DNA of 45,863 bases from an uncultured Clostridia bacterium. Its GTDB lineage: Bacteria; Bacillota; Clostridia; TANB77; CAG-508. The notes beneath the pieces are model-generated. The model made no database searches. It had not been told where the DNA came from and saw only the letters and a list, made by a program, of their open reading frames with translations. A program made the position numbers and the translations under genes. Positions 1 through 6,939 of this stretch are shown here, one piece after another (within the stretch, counting starts at the first letter, position 1; each line of letters starts with the position of its first letter). Location of the stretch: assembly GCA_934155625.1 (NCBI GenBank), contig CAKPHD010000007.1, positions 1 to 45,863 of the forward strand, given 5' to 3'.

Positions 1-11
1 TTTTCCTTCCT

Positions 12-752
12 TTATTTTTTATATTGTGCATATCCTGTTTCTTCAATCTCTTCAGCTAATTCAGCTGTTGAAGTTTTAACAATTTGTCCATTTACTAAAA
101 CATGCACATAATCAACTTTTAAATGATTTAATATTCTTGTATTATGAGTAATAATTAATACTCCATTTTCATCATTTTTAAACATTTCGATACCTTTAGA
201 AACTATTTTTATAGCATCAACATCAAGTCCTGAATCTGTTTCATCTAATATTGCAAGCTTTGGATTTAATACAAGCATTTGTAAAATTTCATTTTTCTTT
301 TTTTCTCCACCAGAGAAACCAACATTTAAATTTCTTTCAATTAATTTTGGATTCATACTCAATTCTTCTGAATATTTTTTTACAGTATCTTTAAATTCAA
401 ATATTTTAACAGGTTTTTCTGTTACTTTATTTTTTGCATATTTTAAGAAATTCATTGTTGAAATTCCAGGTATTTCTTCTGGTAATTGGAATGACATGAA
501 AATTCCTTTTTTAGCAATTTGGTCTGTACTTAAATCATTTATATTTTCACCTTCAAATTCTACTGAACCACTTATTTTTGTGTATTGTGGATTATTTAAA
601 ATAACATTTGCAAGTGTTGATTTTCCTGCACCATTTGGTCCCATTATTACATGAACTTCACCTTTTTTTATATTTAAGTTTAATCCTTTTAAAATTTCTT
701 TTTCTCCTGCATTAACATGTAAATCTTTTATTTCTAATAATTTGTCACTCAT
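12..752 (-). CDS. sufC: SufC, Fe-S cluster assembly ABC-type ATPase
   Basis: This is the cytosolic ATPase of the SUF iron-sulfur assembly machine, which partners SufB and SufD to build Fe-S clusters on the scaffold. The 246-aa protein is full length for the family. It shows a Walker A motif GPNGAGKST, the SufC-type Q-loop region SFQLPEEIPG, the signature FSGGEKKKNEILQ and the Walker B/D-loop LAILDETDSGLD. There are no membrane segments, as expected for SufC. It starts directly downstream of a DtxR-like regulator gene, so the two are probably co-transcribed. A purine-rich AAGGAAGG stretch on the minus strand at 1-11 looks like the ribosome binding site of the next gene, which in related genomes is sufB, lying just outside the window. 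Identification is firm. Confidence 0.96.
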   Translation of the reverse strand: MSDKLLEIKDLHVNAGEKEILKGLNLNIKKGEVHVIMGPNGAGKSTLANVILNNPQYTKISGSVEFEGENINDLSTDQIAKKGIFMSFQLPEEIPGISTMNFLKYAKNKVTEKPVKIFEFKDTVKKYSEELSMNPKLIERNLNVGFSGGEKKKNEILQMLVLNPKLAILDETDSGLDVDAIKIVSKGIEMFKNDENGVLIITHNTRILNHLKVDYVHVLVNGQIVKTSTAELAEEIEETGYAQYKK

Positions 753-756
753 TTTA

Positions 757-1212
757 CTATTCCTTTCTTGTTTTTGATGTTCTTTTTACACAACATCTAC
801 ATTTTTCTTGGTTTATATCATAATTACAATTTAATTCTCTAAATCCTAAAACATTATGCACATATTTTGCTAATTTATTTATGGTTTCATCTGTTATTGT
901 AAGTTTTATTTTTTCTGCTTCCTTTTTAGCTGATTCTTCATCTAAATTTAGTACGTCTTTTAAAAATAAATAAACAATATCATATGCTTCTAATATTTTT
1001 TGTGCAAGACTTTCTCCATCTTCTGTTAATTCTATTGTTCCATAAGTTTCGTATTTTACTAACTTTTCTTCTTTTAGATTGTTCAATGCTTTGTTTACAC
1101 TTGGTTTTGAACAATTCATTTTATTCGCAATATCTGTTACTCTTATGTTTCCATTTTGTTTCTGGAGTACATACATTGTTTTTAAATATTCTTCTAATGC
1201 TTTTGATATCAT
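757..1212 (-). CDS. DtxR/MntR-like transcriptional regulator with C-terminal Cys cluster
   Basis: This 151-aa winged-helix protein resembles the DtxR/MntR metalloregulators: EEYLKTMYVL opens the first helix, a helix-turn-helix runs through VTDIANKMNCSKPSVNKAL, and LVKYETYGTIELTEDG forms the wing. I chose the ATG at 1212 because AAAAGGAGAAAG lies just upstream; a TTG 21 bases further out has no binding site. The usual metal-binding histidines seem absent: the positions around ILEAYDIVYLFL and EAEKIKLT carry Tyr and Lys where MntR/DtxR have His. Instead the C-terminus has Cys129, Cys138, Cys140 and Cys141 (CX8CXCC). With sufC immediately downstream, an Fe-S-sensing role controlling suf is an attractive inference, not shown. 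The gene sits behind a consensus promoter with an operator-like palindrome. Confidence 0.85.
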   Translation of the reverse strand: MISKALEEYLKTMYVLQKQNGNIRVTDIANKMNCSKPSVNKALNNLKEEKLVKYETYGTIELTEDGESLAQKILEAYDIVYLFLKDVLNLDEESAKKEAEKIKLTITDETINKLAKYVHNVLGFRELNCNYDINQEKCRCCVKRTSKTRKE

Positions 1213-1280
1213 ATCTTTCTCCTTTTTCTGCAATAAATTGGTCTATTAAAATAATTTGCACTTTTGACAACTTATGGCAG

Positions 1281-1300
1281 ATGTTAACTACGGTTAACAT
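1281..1300. promoter_or_regulatory. Operator-like palindrome at the suf regulator start site
   Basis: ATGTTAAC (1281-1288) and GTTAACAT (1293-1300) form a perfect 8-bp inverted repeat with a 4-base spacer. It overlaps the -10 box by two bases and covers the predicted transcription start. This placement is typical of a repressor site, most simply for the DtxR-like protein encoded downstream. Confidence 0.7.
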
Positions 1301-1327
1301 TATAATATGGAAATAATGTTTTGTCAA
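1299..1327 (-). promoter_or_regulatory. Consensus sigma-A promoter of the regulator-suf operon
   Basis: On the minus strand TTGACA (1322-1327) is separated by exactly 17 bases from TATAAT (1299-1304), a perfect vegetative promoter. Transcription should begin near 1292, about 80 bases before the regulator's ATG at 1212. Confidence 0.85.
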
Positions 1328-1336
1328 TAGATAGCA

Positions 1337-1368
1337 TAAAAAACTAGAAGTTTTTTACCTCTAGTTTT
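1337..1368 (-). terminator. Terminator of the alpha/beta hydrolase gene
   Basis: AAAACTAGA (1340-1348) and TCTAGTTTT (1360-1368) are complementary, and the transcript reads into a T-run on the minus strand. The right arm overlaps the last codons of the hydrolase gene. Confidence 0.65.
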
Positions 1369-2344
1369 CTACTTTATCAATAAATTCAAAAATCTTATTA
1401 TAATAAGTCTCTGGCTCTTTATATTTTGAATCTGTATGTCCTGCACCACTAATAATTAATTTATCTTTTATGCAATTAGCAGAATTATACAAAGACTCAC
1501 ACATACTTTCTGGAACAAAATCATCTTTGTCACCATGTATAAATAAAATTGGTGTTTGGCTATTTTTTACTTGCTTTAATGCAGAAGCTTTCTTTATATT
1601 GTAACCTGCTCTTACTTTTGCAACAACTTGGAACATATTTAAAACTGGAAATGATGGTAATCCAAATCTTGCTTTTGCCTCTGATGCAAAAATATCCCAA
1701 ACTGAAGTATATCCACTATCAGCTATAATTGCTTTTACATTTGTAGGTAATTCATCTCCTGATGCCATCAGTACAGTTGCAGCTCCCATTGATGAACCAT
1801 GTAATATAATTTTAGCATTAGGATTTTCTGTGATAATTAAATTAATCCAACACTTTAAATCATCTTTATCAAGCCAGCCCATCCCTACAAATTCACCATC
1901 ACTATCTGCACAAGCTCTCATGCTTGGAATTAACACATTGTATCCTTTTTCTGAAAAATGTTCTCCTATTGTTAATACTGATTTAGGCTCTGCTCTATAC
2001 CCATGCAAAACAATTGCCCAATTTTCACTATTTTCGTCTGTTAGATATTCAGTTCCTCTTAAAGTAACTCCATCATCAGCTTTTATTTCAACTTTTTTAT
2101 TTACAATATTAGACGCCCAATTTTGAGCAGATTCACTCGCAGACTTTCGATTATCTTCTATCAGTTGCTCATCTTCACTTAATACTTCTATTTTAGACTC
2201 CTCTTTTATTTCTCTGTTTCCACCATCACCACTTCTTGCAATGGCATAATTAACAAAATAGTTTCCTATTCCCACTGTTAATAACACTCCTATTAATATA
2301 ATTGCAACTATTATTATTGTCAATACTTTCTTTATCTTATTCAT
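1361..2344 (-). CDS. Membrane-anchored alpha/beta hydrolase
   Basis: A 327-aa serine hydrolase. Residues about 6-33 form one hydrophobic helix after a lysine-rich start, so the enzyme is probably tethered to the membrane with its catalytic domain outside. The catalytic machinery is visible: VLHGYRAEP supplies the oxyanion region, HGSSMGAATVL the nucleophile elbow (GxSxG), GDKDDFVP the acidic residue and GAGHTDS the histidine. The best resemblance is to the YqkD-like/peptidase-S9-like hydrolases of Firmicutes; the substrate cannot be told. The start at 2344 is supported by GGAGG 8 bases upstream. That binding site lies inside a 12-bp stem (2351-2386), so translation may be controlled. It stands alone with its own terminator. 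Confidence 0.85.
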   Translation of the reverse strand: MNKIKKVLTIIIVAIILIGVLLTVGIGNYFVNYAIARSGDGGNREIKEESKIEVLSEDEQLIEDNRKSASESAQNWASNIVNKKVEIKADDGVTLRGTEYLTDENSENWAIVLHGYRAEPKSVLTIGEHFSEKGYNVLIPSMRACADSDGEFVGMGWLDKDDLKCWINLIITENPNAKIILHGSSMGAATVLMASGDELPTNVKAIIADSGYTSVWDIFASEAKARFGLPSFPVLNMFQVVAKVRAGYNIKKASALKQVKNSQTPILFIHGDKDDFVPESMCESLYNSANCIKDKLIISGAGHTDSKYKEPETYYNKIFEFIDKVEN

Positions 2345-2350
2345 ATAAAA

Positions 2351-2386
2351 TTCCTCCGCTTTATTTATATCATAAAAGCAGAGGAA
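2351..2386 (-). promoter_or_regulatory. Hairpin burying the ribosome binding site of the hydrolase gene
   Basis: In the minus-strand RNA, the complement of 2375-2386 (UUCCUCUGCUUU) pairs with the complement of 2351-2362 (AAAGCGGAGGAA) over 12 positions with a single G-U wobble and a 12-base loop. The GGAGG of the next gene lies within the stem. The stem is followed by UUUUAU, so it may also act as a weak terminator for the upstream gene. Confidence 0.6.
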
Positions 2387-2405
2387 ATATAACTAAACTG
2401 ACTCT

Positions 2406-3428
2406 TTATTCCAATTGTTTTATATCATCTTTAGATGCTAACTGATTTATTATAGTTACTATTCCACATACTATATTAAGTAAATAGAAGTTAATTCCCC
2501 TATTTAACAGAACTGCACTCTTAATCATATTTTGTGGATAAATATTTCTAAAGATTTCAATAAATGCTCCTTCAGTGACTCCAACTGCTCCTGGAGATGG
2601 TATTCCAGAAACTGTTCCATATAATACTGCCTGCATTGTAACTATTTCTATTATGTTATGTTCTGCAAATCCTAATGCTCGATATGTACAATATGTAACA
2701 CTGTAATATGATATATATTGTACTAATGTTGTAAGTATTGTTCTAAAAATTAATCTTTTATTATTTTTTATATAATCTGCACTGTTTTGGTATTTTGCCA
2801 GTGTATCTTCAAGCTTTTTCTTCTTGTCTTCTATATTTCTTATTCTAAACAATTTTAATATTTTTATTGCAAAATTTATTAAAGCTCTTGACATTTTTTT
2901 TGAGAATATTCCAACTAGCAACAATGTTAATGCTGTTAAATTCAATAATATTCCTATTGTAAATAGAATAATTAATGTTTTGTTCATATATTGATAATTT
3001 ATCATTACACTAAACAATGCTAATCCGATTGTTACAATTTGCATACTCGTCAAATTTATCAATAATGCTAATGTTGAATTTGCAATAGATATATGATTTT
3101 TATGCATATAATAAATTTGCATTGGTTGACCACCACTTGCTGCTGGCGTAATTGCACTAAAGAAAAATCCTATTAATGCATATTTTATATTATTTACAAA
3201 TGTGGATTTCTCACCCAATGCCTTTAATGTTCTAGATATATTTACAGCCTCACATATTACATAAACTGATACACATAGAATTCCAAGCAATACAAATTCT
3301 AATTTTGCTGATTTTATTATATCAAACACATCTAATATATTTTGGTCTTTTAATAATACATATAGTGTTAAAATTATTAATAATATGAACACTGAAAAAT
3401 TCATAACTATTTTTGTTTGCTTTTTCAT
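2406..3428 (-). CDS. AglD/MprF N-domain-like integral membrane protein (UPF0104)
   Basis: A 340-aa protein made mostly of hydrophobic helices (about eight). It carries the two signatures of the lysylphosphatidylglycerol synthase transmembrane family (YbhN/AglD/MprF flippase domain): SAITPAASGGQPMQIYYM near residue 105 and GIPSPGAVGVTEGAF near residue 280. MprF proteins use such a domain to flip modified phospholipids; stand-alone members are of unknown or glycolipid-related function. There is no soluble synthase domain, so lysyl-PG synthesis is unlikely. I moved the start to the ATG at 3428, preceded by AAGAAGGAG; the longer frame begins without a binding site. Its stop lies about 60 bases before the hydrolase start, with the RBS-burying hairpin in between. 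Confidence 0.85.
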   Translation of the reverse strand: MKKQTKIVMNFSVFILLIILTLYVLLKDQNILDVFDIIKSAKLEFVLLGILCVSVYVICEAVNISRTLKALGEKSTFVNNIKYALIGFFFSAITPAASGGQPMQIYYMHKNHISIANSTLALLINLTSMQIVTIGLALFSVMINYQYMNKTLIILFTIGILLNLTALTLLLVGIFSKKMSRALINFAIKILKLFRIRNIEDKKKKLEDTLAKYQNSADYIKNNKRLIFRTILTTLVQYISYYSVTYCTYRALGFAEHNIIEIVTMQAVLYGTVSGIPSPGAVGVTEGAFIEIFRNIYPQNMIKSAVLLNRGINFYLLNIVCGIVTIINQLASKDDIKQLE

Positions 3429-3527
3429 ATTTTTCTCCTTCTTTTCATGATATTTTATCATATTTTACCAAGAAGTACAATATTAAAGAAACATCTTAAT
3501 AAAATTTTAAACTTTTATTGACTTGAG

Positions 3528-3556
3528 TCTAATATCCTTGTATAATATTTTATATA
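3528..3556 (+). promoter_or_regulatory. Possible promoter of the 445-aa hypothetical gene
   Basis: TTGACT (3528-3533) and TATATA (3551-3556) are spaced 17 bases apart on the plus strand, 23 bases before the predicted ATG. A TATAAT at 3541 lacks a well-spaced -35. Moderate support only. Confidence 0.35.
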
Positions 3557-3578
3557 CAACGAAAGAAAGGTGATAATA

Positions 3579-4916
3579 ATGAGTTTAATAGATAGAATTT
3601 TAAATAAAGAAGAAAAGAAAAAAGAAATAAAATTACAACAAGGGGTCAACACTGTACAAACAGTTATAGAAGAAAGTGATTCTCAAAAAGAAGCTTCTGA
3701 AAAAGCTGTAACTGCAGCTATTGAAGAAATTCAAGCACATCCTGAAATGCCAGTAGGAGAATTTATGAAAAGACTTCAAAAAAATACCGACTTAACTGAT
3801 GCTGATTTAGTGAGAATTATCAAACAATTGCCTGATGTAAAATCAGAAGAAGCAACAATCTACGCAGTTCAAGCTACTGATTTATCTTCACCCAAAATAG
3901 CAGAAATTATTGAAGATGCCCCTATTAGCCCTAATGTTGCTCAAAAAATTGCTGAACAGATTCCTGATGAAAATATTCAAAAAGAACAGCAAGCCAAAAT
4001 TGATAAAGAATTAGAAGAACAAGAAAGACAAAAAGCTATACAAAAAGAAAATGAAATAATTGATCAATTATCTCAACTTTATGATGAATGCGAAAATATT
4101 GAAGATCCAGAATTAGTTGCAAAAACGCAAAAATTACATATTGATAGAAGTATTATGACAAATAAAATAGAAAACAAATTATTTGATATACTAGCCAAAA
4201 GAACAGCAATAGACTGTATGAAATATGGAGGTCCAAAAATTCCAACATTAGCTGGTGCACTATCACCTAATGATGATTTGACTCTTGATATGTTTGAAGC
4301 TAATTTACCAATATTAACTCAAATAGAATATAAAAATTTAAAAGTTAATTATGATGAACAAGGAAAAAATTATCATGAATATGGTCCAGAAGAAAAAAAA
4401 TTGGTTAAAGATAAACTATTAGAAGGAATTGCAAAAAAATCTGCTAAAACTTTTGATGAAATTGGTGATTTTAATATTCCTGTAACAGAACAATTTCAAA
4501 ACTTAAATGAAGAGGATTTAGACCTTTTCGTAAAAACAGTTAAAACTTATAGCAAAGGTGGACTTGACAATATAGACGAATCTCGCCTTATAAGACAATT
4601 AAATGGAGAAACTACTGCAGAATTACAAAGCTTAAACAAAATGCTTGAAAAGATGAAACCAAGAGAAAGAGATTTGGCAATACAAAATATAGTTAATTTA
4701 CTAAAATCAAATTCAAATGAAACAAAATCTCCTGCTCAAAAAGAACTAGATGAAGCTATTAATACTATAACTTCAAAAATAAAAAATCTTCCTACAGAAA
4801 AACAATTGATTACAGCAAAAGCAATTAACAATGTTCTTGACCAACAACAAGAATCAATAAAAATGTGGAGAAATATCAAAAAATCTTCTCAACATAATCA
4901 AGGAGAAGATAGATAA
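3579..4916 (+). CDS. Hypothetical acidic, helical cytoplasmic protein
   Basis: I do not recognise a family for this 445-aa protein. It has no signal peptide or membrane segment. It is predominantly helical and highly charged, with a probable coiled coil around residues 135-185 (rich in Glu, Lys and Gln). The N-terminal 130 residues contain short helical units such as LTDADLVRIIKQLPDV and SSPKIAEIIEDAPISPNVAQKIAEQIPD that look like alpha-solenoid repeats. The start was set at ATG 3579 because AAAGG lies about 8 bases upstream; a GTG 9 bases earlier overlaps that site. It is one of few plus-strand genes, is transcribed alone, and ends in a strong terminator. Function unknown. Confidence 0.75.
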   Translation: MSLIDRILNKEEKKKEIKLQQGVNTVQTVIEESDSQKEASEKAVTAAIEEIQAHPEMPVGEFMKRLQKNTDLTDADLVRIIKQLPDVKSEEATIYAVQATDLSSPKIAEIIEDAPISPNVAQKIAEQIPDENIQKEQQAKIDKELEEQERQKAIQKENEIIDQLSQLYDECENIEDPELVAKTQKLHIDRSIMTNKIENKLFDILAKRTAIDCMKYGGPKIPTLAGALSPNDDLTLDMFEANLPILTQIEYKNLKVNYDEQGKNYHEYGPEEKKLVKDKLLEGIAKKSAKTFDEIGDFNIPVTEQFQNLNEEDLDLFVKTVKTYSKGGLDNIDESRLIRQLNGETTAELQSLNKMLEKMKPRERDLAIQNIVNLLKSNSNETKSPAQKELDEAINTITSKIKNLPTEKQLITAKAINNVLDQQQESIKMWRNIKKSSQHNQGEDR

Positions 4917-4943
4917 AAGGTGGAAATTAAATTTCCACCTTTT
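4915..4943. terminator. Bidirectional terminator between convergent genes
   Basis: AAAAGGTGGAAAT (4915-4927) and ATTTCCACCTTTT (4931-4943) form a 13-bp stem with a 3-base loop, A-rich on one side and T-rich on the other. It serves the plus-strand gene ending at 4916 and could also stop transcripts of the methyltransferase gene ending at 4980. Confidence 0.85.
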
Positions 4944-4979
4944 TTATATAGTAGGAAAGTTCTCCTTTGATAGAAAATC

Positions 4980-5870
4980 TTAGACTCGCTTTTTTATTTT
5001 TGCTACAAAAAATCCCTCATATAATTCTGTTGGACATACACAAATAGTTCCTTCAATATTTACTGCTAATGTTGGTATTTTTTCTTCTACTATTATTGGA
5101 ACAATTTCTACTTTTCCAGCTTTGACTACTTTATTTAATATCTCTTCATTTTCTTGTTTTAATATTGAACATGTTGAATATATTAATTCTCCCCCTGGTT
5201 TTAATATATTTAGCGCCTTTTTTATTAATGCCTCTTGTGTTTTACATGATTCTTGTATTAATTCTTTAGAAAATTTAGCCTCAAATACATTATCAGTTCC
5301 ACTTCCACTACATGGTGCATCTAACAATATTTTATCAAACGAAAAATAATCACTTAAGTGTCTTGCATCTTCTGTCATGATATTAACACATGTTGCTCCT
5401 TGTTTTCGTAAATTATATTTTAATCTTTCTGCTCTTATCTTATTTTTTTCACAAGCTGTTATATATGCTTTGTTTTCTGTCATTGCTGCAATTTGTGTTG
5501 TCTTTCCTCCAGGTGCTGCTGCCATATCTAGTATATTTTCTCCTGCTCTAGGTTCCAAAAAAATTGGTGGTAACATTGATGATAAACTTTGCAAATATAT
5601 TTCACCATTTTCATACATTGGTAATTTTCTTATTTCATCTTCTCTTACATTTTCTATTATCAATGCATCTTTATACCATTCTACTTCTTTAAATTCAATT
5701 TTATTTTCAGTCAATTTTTCTTTTACATTCTCTATTTTTATTTTATTTCTATTTGCACGTAAAGTTACATATCTTTGTTTTCCATATCCGCCTATTATTC
5801 TATTTGTTATTTCTTCTCCATATTGTTTTATTAATATATCATTTAAAAATTGTGGTATTTGTTTTTCCAT
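4980..5870 (-). CDS. RsmB/RsmF-type (NOL1/NOP2/Sun) RNA cytosine-5 methyltransferase
   Basis: A 296-aa SAM-dependent RNA m5C methyltransferase. The family signatures are clear: SAM-binding DMAAAPGGKTTQIA, the DAPCSGSGTDN motif with the catalytic cysteine, and YSTCSIL with the second cysteine. The N-terminal 90 residues match the short pre-domain of this family, but there is no NusB-like domain (so not RsmB proper) and no long C-terminal PUA extension (so shorter than RsmF). The likely target is 16S rRNA or tRNA; which base cannot be read from sequence. The start has TAGGAG at the right distance. It follows the LRV-like gene behind a hairpin terminator. Confidence 0.9.
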   Translation of the reverse strand: MEKQIPQFLNDILIKQYGEEITNRIIGGYGKQRYVTLRANRNKIKIENVKEKLTENKIEFKEVEWYKDALIIENVREDEIRKLPMYENGEIYLQSLSSMLPPIFLEPRAGENILDMAAAPGGKTTQIAAMTENKAYITACEKNKIRAERLKYNLRKQGATCVNIMTEDARHLSDYFSFDKILLDAPCSGSGTDNVFEAKFSKELIQESCKTQEALIKKALNILKPGGELIYSTCSILKQENEEILNKVVKAGKVEIVPIIVEEKIPTLAVNIEGTICVCPTELYEGFFVAKIKKRV

Positions 5871-5892
5871 TTTACACTCCTACTTTTTGTTT

Positions 5893-5918
5893 AAAAGGGA
5901 GCTAATCTGCTCCCTTTT
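5893..5918 (-). terminator. Terminator after the LRV-like gene
   Basis: AAAAGGGAGC (5893-5902) and GCTCCCTTTT (5909-5918) form a 10-bp stem with a 6-base loop, 12 bases beyond the stop of the gene ending at 5930. It separates that gene from the methyltransferase gene. Confidence 0.75.
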
Positions 5919-5929
5919 ATTAATTCCAT

Positions 5930-6871
5930 TTATTCTTCTTGGAAGGATAATCCAAGAGTATTTTTCACCCATTCAATATACATTTTGCAGTATTCTTTTT
6001 CATAATACATGCATTTTCTGTAAAGCTCTTTTTCTGTGAATTTTAAAGTTTCGCCAACTGTTTTTATTTTTTTGCCATTTTTATCTTTAAAGTAGCAACT
6101 TCTCATAGCTCCAAAACAGCAATCTACTAATACTAGTTCTTTATTTTCAATTGCTAATTTGACATTTTCACAGTTTGACTGTTCAATCAAATCAATAATT
6201 CTTTTCGAAACATTAGGGTGTAATGTTATATTTATTAATTCTACATCACATTCATGTTCAGAATTATATTTTTCCCTTCTTTCAAATACTTTTTTTGTCA
6301 TTATATACAAAGCCTCTTCTACAAGGGAATTATTATGTAACAATTCAAAATCATAGCCTTTTTCTTTTATTTTTGCCATTTCTATCATTACTTTTTTAGG
6401 AATAGCTGGATTGTAAGCCATAGCACTATTTATGCAACTAGATTTACTATTGAAAAATAAATATTCTAAAACATCTTGCGGTGTTTTAGGGTTTGATGCT
6501 ACTGAAGTTTTAAATGTCCTAGAACCTTTTATACTCTGCTCTCTCAAGAGTCTTTCTGATACATTTGGACTTCTTAAGATTAAATTAGTCATTCTACTAA
6601 TTTTGGCTTGAGATAATTCCCGAGATACCCTTATAGTTTGATATATTTCTTCTAATGTATCTGCATCTGTTTTAGGATTCTGAATTGTCTCCTTTAATTT
6701 TTCGTAATCTATTTCTTCTGGTTTCTCATCATTTTCTAACCTTACATTTAAAATGCTTAAGTTATACTTTATCTGACTGACAATTTCATCTTGTTGCTTT
6801 AAAAGCCGGCTTATTTCTTTAATTATGTTGTTTGTCTTCTGAGCTTCTCTTTCTAATTCTTTGTTTGTCAT
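5930..6871 (-). CDS. LRV-like repeat protein with N-terminal coiled coil
   Basis: This 313-aa cytoplasmic protein is not assignable to a named gene. Residues 1-50 look like a coiled coil. The middle (about 75-185) contains degenerate helical repeats that recall leucine-rich-repeat-variant units, with the recurring pattern of Asn-Pro followed by Thr-Pro or Ile-Pro and then a helix: VASNPKTPQDVLEYLF, AYNPAIPKKVMIEMA and TLHPNVSKRIIDLI. The C-terminal 80 residues contain two cysteines (VDCCFGAMRSC) and many aromatics. The gene at 16876 is a much cleaner LRV protein, and a remnant near 35.0 kb also looks related, so the genome may hold a small family. The start is supported by a GGAGG upstream. 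Function unknown. Confidence 0.7.
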   Translation of the reverse strand: MTNKELEREAQKTNNIIKEISRLLKQQDEIVSQIKYNLSILNVRLENDEKPEEIDYEKLKETIQNPKTDADTLEEIYQTIRVSRELSQAKISRMTNLILRSPNVSERLLREQSIKGSRTFKTSVASNPKTPQDVLEYLFFNSKSSCINSAMAYNPAIPKKVMIEMAKIKEKGYDFELLHNNSLVEEALYIMTKKVFERREKYNSEHECDVELINITLHPNVSKRIIDLIEQSNCENVKLAIENKELVLVDCCFGAMRSCYFKDKNGKKIKTVGETLKFTEKELYRKCMYYEKEYCKMYIEWVKNTLGLSFQEE

Positions 6872-6939
6872 TTTTCTTCCTCCAATACTTTTTTATTTTT
6901 ATGGAACTATAAATTAGGACATTTTTCCATTCTTTTGTA

